From assembly GCA_945874225.1 (NCBI GenBank), contig CAMCFT010000018.1, forward strand, positions 16,349-80,348: a stretch of 64,000 bases of DNA, given 5' to 3'. Below are positions 39,243 through 47,289 of this stretch, one piece after another. Within the stretch, counting starts at the first letter, position 1. The number at the start of each line of letters is the position of its first letter. This DNA is from Flavobacterium psychrophilum. Lineage in GTDB: Bacteria > Bacteroidota > Bacteroidia > Flavobacteriales > Flavobacteriaceae. Below the pieces are notes generated by a model. It was not told where the DNA came from and did not search any database. It saw nothing but the letters and a program-made list of their open reading frames with translations. Made by a program: the position numbers and the translations under genes.

Positions 39243-39312
39243 AAAAGCATTCAACATTAAAACAAAAAACCAGAAACAATTAACCAGTTAACCCTTTAAT
39301 CAATTAACCATC

Positions 39313-39966
39313 ATGAAACAAATCACCACCTTCTGGAACTACTTCAAAAAAAACGAACAAGAAATAATAAATGCTCTATTCCTCGGAATAAATGGGGATG
39401 AAATCTACTCCCAATTCATAAAAAAATTCAACAATATTTCGAAAAGAATTAGTTTTGAAATAACAAAACCTGCTAACAATCGAGACAAATACAGAATAGT
39501 TTTTACAGCCTATGGGTATCGAAAACTATTCCCCAAAATCATGGCTCTCGAAAATCAGGCACCACCGCTAGAATACTTTACGGTTCAGGCATTTATAAAA
39601 CCTTTTGAAAATACAGAAGAATACAAAAACGGTTCCGATAGGCCAGTTATTTTCGAAAACTATGAAATCAAAATTAGCGAAATTCAATTAGCATTAGCTG
39701 ATTACAATATTGCAACCAAGCAGCTCAAAATCAATTTGTACCTACCCGATTACAATGAAATCAAACAATACGAGGATCTAAAATTAAATATCGATTGGAT
39801 ACTGATGCAAATTATCGGAGAAATTGCCTTCCGAAAACACATCAAACAAATCCAGTTAAACCAAGTACCATTGGAACCAAAAGGACTGTTAAGCCTCATA
39901 GAGCTCCCGGATTACATTGACTATCTCTACAAAATCAATTCCAGAAAGAAAACAAGACAAGTCTAG
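39313..39966 (+). CDS. Hypothetical protein, paralogue of the previous gene
   Basis: 217 residues, with the same layout as the protein at 38607 (FWNYFKKNEQE start; YGYRKLFPKIMALENQAPPL; FIKPFENTEEYKNGSDRPVI; IIGEIAFRKHIKQIQL). The two have diverged well beyond recent duplication, so both have probably been kept by selection. The gene is preceded by an ATTAACCAGTTAACCC-type leader like its neighbour. Function unknown. Confidence 0.75.
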   Translation: MKQITTFWNYFKKNEQEIINALFLGINGDEIYSQFIKKFNNISKRISFEITKPANNRDKYRIVFTAYGYRKLFPKIMALENQAPPLEYFTVQAFIKPFENTEEYKNGSDRPVIFENYEIKISEIQLALADYNIATKQLKINLYLPDYNEIKQYEDLKLNIDWILMQIIGEIAFRKHIKQIQLNQVPLEPKGLLSLIELPDYIDYLYKINSRKKTRQV

Positions 39967-40055
39967 TTAAACTACCTCAAATAGGATATCCCAAATAAAA
40001 TCTAAAAATCCACTGTCACTATGAGCCTGTCGAAGGACCTAACTAACATTCGAAA

Positions 40056-40096
40056 TTTTAACAAAATATACAGTTTAACTGCATATTTTGTTAAAA
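40056..40096. promoter_or_regulatory. 41-bp perfect-arm palindrome (family member e)
   Basis: TTTTAACAAAATAT, then the core CAGTTTAACTG, then ATATTTTGTTAAAA; the arms match over 14+5 bp. A TACTTTTG -7-like element follows at 40122-40129, and the hydrolase gene starts at 40182. A REP-like copy (TGAGCCTGTCGAAGG) lies immediately upstream. Confidence 0.65.
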
Positions 40097-40181
40097 CCAA
40101 GAACCAAAAAATACTACCTAATACTTTTGCTTTTACATTTGATATAAGGAGTATAATTAATCAAGAGTAGTTAATCAATTC

Positions 40182-41396
40182 ATGTCAACAGCAATCTACA
40201 TATCAGGTCTCGGACAATCCGCAAACAAAGAATCCGTAGAAAAATATGCGGCACGATATATTAAAGAATTAGAATACAGCACAACAGGAACCTGCTATTA
40301 CACCAAAGTGGAAAAAGTATATTACAATGACGATCAAAGTAGCTTGGCAGTTCAAATATATGCACATCCAAAAAAGGACAATAAACCATCTAGGGATAAA
40401 CTAATCTATACCATTTACGATTTCGAGTACAACGAACTCTTAAATCAAAAATTTCAAAAAAAAAGTATTCTAGCAAAGAATATTGCATTAATGCTACTGG
40501 TAATCCGAAAATTACCAGCACTTATAGCAAGCGTTTTCAGTACAACAACCTACCACAAAAGAGCACAAACATTCTACATGTTCCTGATATTCTTAGCAAT
40601 GTCATTAGCGGTCTTACTAATCATTCCCTCTTTTTTTGGATTTATAGATGGTAGCAATTTAGCTTTCTTTAGAGATCATTTAGATAAAAATGTAATTGAT
40701 AATTTGAAAAATTTAAGAGATATTAGTATAAAGATGCTCCCTCTGACTTCTTTAGTAATCATATTTCTTCCTGAATCCAATACACTTTTGTCTAAAGTAG
40801 CAGCTGAATTTACCACCATCGACAACTACATCCAATACGGAGAACAGTCTCAAATTATCCAAGGCAACCTTGATGCCCTAATAGAATACATTGTAGAAAA
40901 CGAAGGAAAAGAGGAGGAGCAACAAAAGATACACCTCCATACCTACAGCTTCGGTAGTATTATTGCACTCGATGCCCTATTTCCAATTGGCAACGAACCA
41001 TGTGACAACATACAATCAAATGTAAACCTGCTAATCACGGTAGGAGCACCCTATGAATTCATCGACAACTACTATAAAAATTTCTACAAAGAACGCATAG
41101 ACAAAATGACCTCCAAGATACAATGGATAAACGTTTATTCTCTGATGGATGCCTTTGCTAGCAACTTCCGTTACACCAACAACGTCGGCGAAGCCGAATA
41201 CGGTATACTAAACAAAAAAGAAATCCCAATCAACATCAATTACGAAATTGCCCGAAAAAACACCTACAACCTATTCAGTTTCCTGACCCTCAAACACATC
41301 TCCATGCACAAATCCTATTGGGACGACTCTAAATCCGGCCAATCCTGCACCCGGCTAATATTCAACAAAATGAAGGAATTAGGATATTGGAATTAG
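40182..41396 (+). CDS. Membrane protein with alpha/beta-hydrolase-like domain
   Basis: 404 residues. It begins with a strand resembling an esterase-like core (TAIYISGLGQSANKESVEKY). Two membrane segments lie at about 130-155 (FYMFLIFLAMSLAVLLIIPS) and 185-205. A C-terminal half carries LHTYSFGSIIALDALFP, a nucleophile-elbow-like Ser, near 265. SLMDAFASNF and HISMHKSYWDD could supply Asp and His. This suggests a serine hydrolase or lipase fixed to the inner membrane. It stands at the left edge of the defence island, downstream of a palindrome-family site. An effector role against membranes is possible but not shown. Confidence 0.65.
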   Translation: MSTAIYISGLGQSANKESVEKYAARYIKELEYSTTGTCYYTKVEKVYYNDDQSSLAVQIYAHPKKDNKPSRDKLIYTIYDFEYNELLNQKFQKKSILAKNIALMLLVIRKLPALIASVFSTTTYHKRAQTFYMFLIFLAMSLAVLLIIPSFFGFIDGSNLAFFRDHLDKNVIDNLKNLRDISIKMLPLTSLVIIFLPESNTLLSKVAAEFTTIDNYIQYGEQSQIIQGNLDALIEYIVENEGKEEEQQKIHLHTYSFGSIIALDALFPIGNEPCDNIQSNVNLLITVGAPYEFIDNYYKNFYKERIDKMTSKIQWINVYSLMDAFASNFRYTNNVGEAEYGILNKKEIPININYEIARKNTYNLFSFLTLKHISMHKSYWDDSKSGQSCTRLIFNKMKELGYWN

Positions 41397-41410
41397 GATA
41401 TTGGAATTAG
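41375..41410 (+). repeat. 14-bp tandem repeat across the hydrolase stop codon
   Basis: GGAATTAGGATATT occurs twice in a row plus a partial third (GGAATTAG). The TAG stop (41394-41396) lies in the second unit. Slippage by one unit would change the last residues or the stop position. Confidence 0.75.
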
Positions 41411-41470
41411 TAAAATTGAATTGTAAAAATAAATTTCTCTTGAAAGAAGAATTATAAAAACAAAAGAATT

Positions 41471-42394
41471 ATGGAAAATAAAAAAGTAATTGCTCCGGCA
41501 GCGATTAATAGTTTGATCGAAGCATTAACAAATATTTACTGGTATAAATCTGAATTACGAAGTTTTATAATGAATACAATTAGTGATCCTTCTATTTTAG
41601 TTAAATTAAACTGGGAAGATTATAAAAGAAATATTGTTTCAACTCTTGTGAATTTTTTAGCAAAATATCAAGATACTTATCAAAATGATTTACTAAAACT
41701 AATGAATGAAGTATGTAAAATAAATGATTTTTCACATTTGGAAAGAATTGAAGACGGGAAAGAGAAAGCGAAAAATGCTAAAAAATCTGTTGAAGCTTTA
41801 AGAATACAAATCATAGGACATCAAGATTTAGTCGATGAACAAAAGCTGCAAGAAGAGCGAAGACAAAAAGCATATGAAAAGACATTAAAAGTAACAGGAG
41901 TTCAAGAAAAACTTGATAAAATAAAAGATAATTTTTACAAACTTGTTGGCTCTGACAATCCACAAGCGAGAGGATTTCAATTAGAAAAAATTATAAAAGA
42001 ACTATTCAATCTTTTTGATTTAGACTCTAAAGCTTCATTTAGAATTACAGGAGAGCAAATAGATGGTGCATTTACTTTTGAGAGTGCAGATTTTCTTTTC
42101 GAAGGAAAATGGCAACAAGAATTAGTTGGTATTCAAGATTTAGATGCTTTTAGTGGTAAACTAACACGAAAACTTGAAAATACATTGGGACTATTTCTAT
42201 CAATCAACGGTTTCTCCGAAGATGCAGTAAAAGCTCATTCAACGGGCAGAAGATTAATGATTTTAATGGATGGTTCTGATATTATGGGTGTATTAGAAGG
42301 AAGAATTGATTTATTACAACTTCTTTTAAGAAAACGTAGACATGCATCACAAACAGGAAATATTTATTTAAAACTGCACGAAATAATATCATAA
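41471..42394 (+). CDS. Mrr-like restriction endonuclease-fold protein
   Basis: 307 residues. The N-terminal ~140 are helical with a long coiled coil. The C-terminal domain begins ARGFQLEKIIKELFNLFDLD and has QIDGAFTFESADFLFEGKWQ, the D...ExK pattern of PD-(D/E)XK nucleases of the Mrr type, followed by GLFLSINGFSEDAVK. It probably cuts DNA. It has no methylase neighbour, so it would have to be a modification-dependent or otherwise gated nuclease. It follows the hydrolase gene after 74 bp. Confidence 0.75.
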   Translation: MENKKVIAPAAINSLIEALTNIYWYKSELRSFIMNTISDPSILVKLNWEDYKRNIVSTLVNFLAKYQDTYQNDLLKLMNEVCKINDFSHLERIEDGKEKAKNAKKSVEALRIQIIGHQDLVDEQKLQEERRQKAYEKTLKVTGVQEKLDKIKDNFYKLVGSDNPQARGFQLEKIIKELFNLFDLDSKASFRITGEQIDGAFTFESADFLFEGKWQQELVGIQDLDAFSGKLTRKLENTLGLFLSINGFSEDAVKAHSTGRRLMILMDGSDIMGVLEGRIDLLQLLLRKRRHASQTGNIYLKLHEIIS

Positions 42395-42578
42395 GTCTAA
42401 AATCTGTCTTCTTATTACCGTTTGGTTTAGCATTTGATTTAGTGAAATTGGAATTTTTATCAATTTCTGTTATGTCAAAACTATTTAACATTGGTGAGTA
42501 CTTCTCGAATGTAACAATGTAGCTCAAAATAATAATCAAAAACCATCAAATCCTTAACTGAGTATCTACAACCAAAAC

Positions 42579-42617
42579 TTTAACAAAATATACAGTTAAA
42601 CTGCATATTTTGTTAAA
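42579..42617. promoter_or_regulatory. 39-bp palindrome (family member f)
   Basis: TTTAACAAAATATACAGTT on the left, then AAACTG, then CATATTTTGTTAAA. It is identical to the copy at 53355, and the following ~350 bp are also homologous to the sequence after that copy. Confidence 0.65.
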
Positions 42618-42739
42618 CTTCATTTCTTTAAGTAAGTATTTACTCGCCATGTGCATAATTTTATATCATTATCTGCGGATAAATTAGGAAACCTCAAAGA
42701 GTAAGAAATAACAATAGGCAATCAAGGAGATATATAAAA

Positions 42740-42955
42740 AAGGACAGAGAAGAAATACGGAATACCTTAAGTGAAGTTCGATAAGAATTGGCTAAAGTAA
42801 AAAAGAAACTAGACAATTTAGTTTCTCAATTAATACGGTAAAAAGAAATTCATCCAGAATTAGATAGGCTAGTTCGTGCCTTACAAGGTATCAATGATGG
42901 AATATACAAAACTATCGAAATTGAAAATTGGGTAGTAATGAATTCAATGAACTAA
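42740..42955 (+). pseudogene. Dead copy of the 71-residue ORF at 53514
   Basis: It is colinear with 53514-53729 over all 72 codons without any insertion or deletion. The start codon is AAG instead of ATG, and two Tyr codons have become stops (codon 15 TAC to TAA; codon 34 TAT to TAA). The ends are identical (NSMN, stop). The upstream palindrome is also duplicated, so the whole leader-plus-gene module was copied and this copy then lost function. Confidence 0.85.
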
Positions 42956-42970
42956 TAAAAAAATTTAAAA

Positions 42971-44191
42971 ATGGATAAATTCAAAAAACAAAGCATTAAC
43001 AAAGAGAATTTCTTTCCTATTGATGATGGAATCGAAATAAGTATCTTGTTGACATTAGTAGAAAAAAGCGATTATTATAAAAACATCCTAGAATATTTCG
43101 ATATCGATGCAAAAAATAATTCTAAAATAAATGTTAAAGGAGCAAAAACACTTTTTACTGTGATCAAAAAGCTGAATCAAAGGTATATTAAAGAAGATTT
43201 AATAAGCAACCTCAACGACATTAATTTTGATTACGAAAAAGGATTTGCAGTACAATTTAATAATCTTACAGGCAATCAATATTTGGCAAATCTTGAAATT
43301 AATTCACTTAAAGCAACCCCCATTCATTCTGGCGAAAGAGATTTCTTTTCACATTTATACGAAATAGACAAATATGCCAGTAAATTAATTAAAAACAAGT
43401 TCAATGATATTTTAGATCAAAATTTGGAACTTTTAAAAACAAAAGGAGAACACGTCAAAAAATACAGATTAATTCACGATAATGAAGAAAACACATTCTA
43501 CTTTCGTGCCATAGTTTCTGAAGACAGATATCAAAATTACGACAACAGCTTAACAGTGGTAATTGCATTACTAAAACTACATTTCGAAATGATTGCAACT
43601 GACGTGATTTATGACCTTCATTTTTTTGAATACAATGAATCATTTATCAGAATGTTTTTCAAAACATCAGAAACCAAAGAGCTAAAAGGTGTTGGATTCC
43701 TCGAGAACGCCCTTCAAGTCTCAAATGATGAAATAAAACGAGAAGCTTTAAAATTCTCTAACGTATGCTCCATTATTTTCGAAGACACAAAAAACGCAGA
43801 ACAACGTTTAGTTATTAAACCCAAAGACATTAAATCAAAAGTACTATCAATCACGCATGGTACAGGACCAAAAAAAGCATTTAAAAATCTAGAAGATTTT
43901 ACACAAGCAAAAGAAAATTTCACTAGTCTGTACAAAGAAATTGAAACCATTACCAAACTAAAAGACCACAATCAAATTGTCCATTTAGTAAAAAGTAAAA
44001 TTGAAAATTCCAATACAGTAGAAATAAAAAAATACAAAGAAGAACTAAAGAAAGTATTATTGATTGAAATAAAAACCACCACCCAATTACTAGAAACCTT
44101 TAATAAACTTATTTTTTTAGAAGGACTAGAAATTGACGCCAAAGAATACCTAAGGTATATACTTTATGAAGCATTAATTGATCGAAGATAA
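42971..44191 (+). CDS. Unknown island protein 1
   Basis: 406 residues, Lys-rich, no signal peptide or membrane segment. Helical N-terminal (GIEISILLTLVEKSDYYKNI), a middle beta-rich part (ENTFYFRAIVSEDRYQNYDN) and a helical C-terminal with a coiled coil (IEIKKYKEELKKVLLIEIKT). I recognise no family. It is followed after 29 bp by a DUF3892-like gene and then by a 609-residue unknown, all on one strand. This trio may form a functional unit, possibly defensive because of its surroundings. Confidence 0.75.
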   Translation: MDKFKKQSINKENFFPIDDGIEISILLTLVEKSDYYKNILEYFDIDAKNNSKINVKGAKTLFTVIKKLNQRYIKEDLISNLNDINFDYEKGFAVQFNNLTGNQYLANLEINSLKATPIHSGERDFFSHLYEIDKYASKLIKNKFNDILDQNLELLKTKGEHVKKYRLIHDNEENTFYFRAIVSEDRYQNYDNSLTVVIALLKLHFEMIATDVIYDLHFFEYNESFIRMFFKTSETKELKGVGFLENALQVSNDEIKREALKFSNVCSIIFEDTKNAEQRLVIKPKDIKSKVLSITHGTGPKKAFKNLEDFTQAKENFTSLYKEIETITKLKDHNQIVHLVKSKIENSNTVEIKKYKEELKKVLLIEIKTTTQLLETFNKLIFLEGLEIDAKEYLRYILYEALIDRR

Positions 44192-44220
44192 AATAATAAA
44201 AATATTTAAATTACATAAAA

Positions 44221-44544
44221 ATGGCAGAATATAGAATTTCAGGAATTTGGAAAAATGGTGAAGTAATAACCCATTATGCAGTTCATTTAAGAACCAAAAA
44301 TGCTAATGGTATTGGTTATACTATTGAACGTGCGGTAAAGATGACAAAAGCAGCTACAGTTACATTACTACAAAATCAACAAAATAATGCAAAGACCTAT
44401 CTCTGGAATTATACATCAGCTGGGTGGTCAGCAGGAAGTGACATACATGTAGTAAATGCGAATCCTCCTTTCCTTAGAACAAATCATGATAATATAGTAA
44501 AAGATAATCTACTACATCTAGTTGATTATGGATATGTATTTTAA
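44221..44544 (+). CDS. DUF3892-like small protein
   Basis: 107 residues with the pattern of DUF3892: I-G-IWKNGEVITHYAVH, an internal KAATVTLLQNQQNNAKTYLW and a C-terminal NHDNIVKDNLLHLVDYGY. The family is small, often next to nucleases and defence genes; its biochemical role is not known to me. It lies between two larger unknown proteins and is probably co-transcribed with the one before it. Confidence 0.65.
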   Translation: MAEYRISGIWKNGEVITHYAVHLRTKNANGIGYTIERAVKMTKAATVTLLQNQQNNAKTYLWNYTSAGWSAGSDIHVVNANPPFLRTNHDNIVKDNLLHLVDYGYVF

Positions 44545-44626
44545 ACTGTTACCTTCTAAACCTAAAGCATCAATATTCATAAACGGTATCGACAACGACA
44601 ATCCTGAACAGATTAGAATATAATAA

Positions 44627-46456
44627 ATGAAGCAAAAAAATAATATTGGAATTAAAATGGAAGAACATTTATTGCTTAACGAAAATGCTTATTTATATAA
44701 AAAACCACAAGGCTTTCTATTAAGTAAGAATAAAATAAACCAGTTATTCAGGCAGATTTCTCAAAAAACAGATAAAGATGGTAATTTCTTAATTGATATT
44801 CGTCATGTTGTTACACAGGTTAGAGACAAAGATATTAATTATTCTATTTGTGTTTTTAAATTTAAAACCAAACCAAGTTTTGTAGATATTGTAATAGATC
44901 AATGGATGGAGACTAAGCTTGCTTATTTTGTTTTAGCAGAATTTGAAAAATACATCGTTATTACAAAAAAAAATATTTCTGGTTTGGCTGATTTTATTAA
45001 AAAAATTGACTCAATAGATTATGAAGTATTGTCAACATTGTTTATTGACAATAGTACTCAGTATGAAAAACTTGGTTTGAAAAATATGAGCTTATCGGAC
45101 AAAGCCATCAGAAGTAAAACTATGGAATCTAATGATTTGCAAGAAAATTTTTCAACAGTTGGTTCTAGTAATTATATTGTTGATAATTTACGAGTGAGCA
45201 CTGAAGGTACAAAAATTGCATTATCACTAAATACTTCTAGGGTTAATAAGTTTGGTTCAAGAAATCATTTGGAAGCTTTCTTTGATTGGGCTCATGATGT
45301 AGTCCAAAAACTAGAAGATTATGCTCCACAAAATACCTTTTTGAATGTTTTCGCCCAACCAATTAGCTTTGAAAGTCAACGCGTAGATTTGATTCCGGTT
45401 GCTGTATTATTTTTATTTACTAAAATTTATGAAGATTTTGAAAATCATCGTATCACTGATTGTGTTTTTGTTACGGAATCAGGTCATAGAACAATTAATC
45501 TGTTTAATTATATTAATCAATTTCAGCGATTACTTCAAATAACACGACACGTTTTAGACGATGGAACTGTTCAGTATTTTGCTATTTCTACATTGACCGA
45601 TGATTTGGAATTGCGAATAAATGAAAAATCGATTACCATACATTCAAAAAAATTAAGTCAGGTAAAACTGGTAACGGATACTGGACATTTAAGAAGTATT
45701 ACAGAATACATTAATAGTTCCAATCAATTCATTATTAATTTTGATCGATTGGAATTAGTCTATACCAACCGTAAGTTGTTTCGTGATAACCGTCTGTTAG
45801 GAAATATTGATTATTTTTTGAATGCCTTTTTACCTTATACTGAACTTAACGTCATAACAGATGAGAAAGGTGCTTTTACCGCTGCTTCAACAAATTTTGA
45901 ACCGAATTGTTGTTTTGGGTTTGTGGAAACTACTTTTTCAATAAAATCTGATTTTTTTGTTTGTGATGATTTAGGGAATGAATGGGCAGATCATATAGGT
46001 ATTACAACTGATACTATTTCCTTTTATCATTCTAAATGTAAAGATGCAGGTTATTCAGCATCAGCTTTTCAAGATATAATAGGACAAGCATTAAAAAACA
46101 TCTCAAATTTAAGTCCTCGGGAATATCAATTAGACTCAAAACGAGCGGTATGGTCTAGAAATTATAATGCTCCAGGAATTGCTACAAATATTGCTCGATT
46201 ACGCCACGGAACCAGTGTAGAAGATTTAATAGAAGCCTATAATACAACAATTAAAAACCCTAATTTTAATCGTGAGATTTATTTAGTAGTTAATTTTATT
46301 TCTAAAGATGGTTTACGTGAAAGATTGGAAAGATTAAGAGATGCTGAAGCTTTTCCTGAGCGTAATGAAGTTATTCAAATACTATGGTTTTTATCTTCTT
46401 TTCTTTATATTTGTGCTGAGCAAGGTATAAAAGGATATATCTGTTGTAAACCATAA
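44627..46456 (+). CDS. Unknown island protein 2 (609 residues)
   Basis: A large soluble protein. The N-terminal ~170 residues are mixed (DFIKKIDSIDYEVLSTLFID). The centre has alternating strands (VDLIPVAVLFLFTKIYEDF; HRITDCVFVTESGHRTINLF), and the C-terminal part is helical with GIATNIARLRHGTSVEDLIE. I do not recognise a catalytic motif. The start may be ATG 44627 or 44657. It could be a DUF6119/TIGR04141-like 'sporadically distributed' protein, but I am not sure of this. Confidence 0.72.
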   Translation: MKQKNNIGIKMEEHLLLNENAYLYKKPQGFLLSKNKINQLFRQISQKTDKDGNFLIDIRHVVTQVRDKDINYSICVFKFKTKPSFVDIVIDQWMETKLAYFVLAEFEKYIVITKKNISGLADFIKKIDSIDYEVLSTLFIDNSTQYEKLGLKNMSLSDKAIRSKTMESNDLQENFSTVGSSNYIVDNLRVSTEGTKIALSLNTSRVNKFGSRNHLEAFFDWAHDVVQKLEDYAPQNTFLNVFAQPISFESQRVDLIPVAVLFLFTKIYEDFENHRITDCVFVTESGHRTINLFNYINQFQRLLQITRHVLDDGTVQYFAISTLTDDLELRINEKSITIHSKKLSQVKLVTDTGHLRSITEYINSSNQFIINFDRLELVYTNRKLFRDNRLLGNIDYFLNAFLPYTELNVITDEKGAFTAASTNFEPNCCFGFVETTFSIKSDFFVCDDLGNEWADHIGITTDTISFYHSKCKDAGYSASAFQDIIGQALKNISNLSPREYQLDSKRAVWSRNYNAPGIATNIARLRHGTSVEDLIEAYNTTIKNPNFNREIYLVVNFISKDGLRERLERLRDAEAFPERNEVIQILWFLSSFLYICAEQGIKGYICCKP

Positions 46457-46941
46457 AAAACTAACAGAACTGATTTAACCAAATCTACCAAGTAAAACTT
46501 TGTAGACACAATAAAAATGACACCCTCTGGTGCTCGTTTACAACGAGTACCTATTTTCAAATTGAAAAACAAAACGTAGCGTTTGCAACGCGGATAATAA
46601 AACAGGATAGCCGGAAACTGAATCAAAGAGTTGGTAAGAAAAATTATCATTTATTTTATTGCTGGGTTCCCCAAGGATGGCGCGAGCTTCTAGTTTGTAA
46701 CCATAAAGATAAAAAACTTCCCATGAACGCCAATGGAAAATGAAGCAAGAAAAACATTCTCCATATTACACCACAAAAATCAAGAGATTATATGTATAGA
46801 ATTGTAAAAGCATACAAAAGCTCTACATATTTGCTAACAATTAATAACCTCAAGAAAAACTGACAATCAAAAGCGTAATCTACTCGGATTATAATTAATA
46901 AAAGTTATAGACTAACACTCTTTCTCTTTTATTCAAAGTAA
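46457..46941. other. 485-bp gap between convergent operons, with leader repeat copy L1
   Basis: It holds a stretch with self-complementary pieces (GTGCTCGTTTACAACGAGTAC; GTAGCGTTTGCAACGC) and then leader repeat L1 at about 46594-46640 (AACAGGATAGCCGGAAACTG, then ATCAAAGAGTTGGTAA). A relatively GC-rich piece (CCCCAAGGATGGCGCGAGC) follows. No gene is seen. The left hairpins could act as a terminator for the plus-strand gene. Confidence 0.45.
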
Positions 46942-47289
46942 TTAATCCTTCTTTTTTTTGAAATATATCTCTTTTTTAGAAATATCGCCTTTTCTCCCCT
47001 CCTCAATTTCCCAATCTTTCCAACGTCTTGCATAACGAATTTTATTTCGGGAAATAAAATAATGGGATTTGCAGTCAAAACTCCAATTCCCTATTGAGGG
47101 ATTTAAAGAAACTGTTTTACCATCAAAAATTAATTCCCAGTCTGTAGGTGAAAGTGGAGTTACTACTTCATTACCGCAGCCACAAACACATTTATGAATT
47201 GCGGTACAATATTGTATTGAGATATACAAAACACCATCCTCAATTTGTTCTGGAATTAATTCTGCGAATTGGAATGCGATTTTTTTCAT
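46942..47289 (-). CDS. DUF6527-like zinc-binding protein of the ubiquitin-like operon
   Basis: 115 residues. CVCGCGNEVV with later CKSHYFISRNKI suggests a small metal-binding site, with Cys and His ligands spread as in DUF6527. WKDWEIEEGRKG is near the end, followed by a Lys tail. The ATG overlaps the stop of the deaminase-like gene (4 bp), so it belongs to the same transcript. DUF6527 genes occur next to prokaryotic ubiquitin-like and E1 genes, which agrees with this context. Its role in the system is unknown. Confidence 0.75.
   Translation of the reverse strand: MKKIAFQFAELIPEQIEDGVLYISIQYCTAIHKCVCGCGNEVVTPLSPTDWELIFDGKTVSLNPSIGNWSFDCKSHYFISRNKIRYARRWKDWEIEEGRKGDISKKEIYFKKKKD

Noticed and set aside
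13017..40000. One large conjugative element from the recombinase to the RteC block
   Set aside because: No relaxase, coupling protein or mating-pair genes were found. The recombinase and RteC block are 21 kb apart and separated by the pseudopilus locus, and no matching end repeats were seen.
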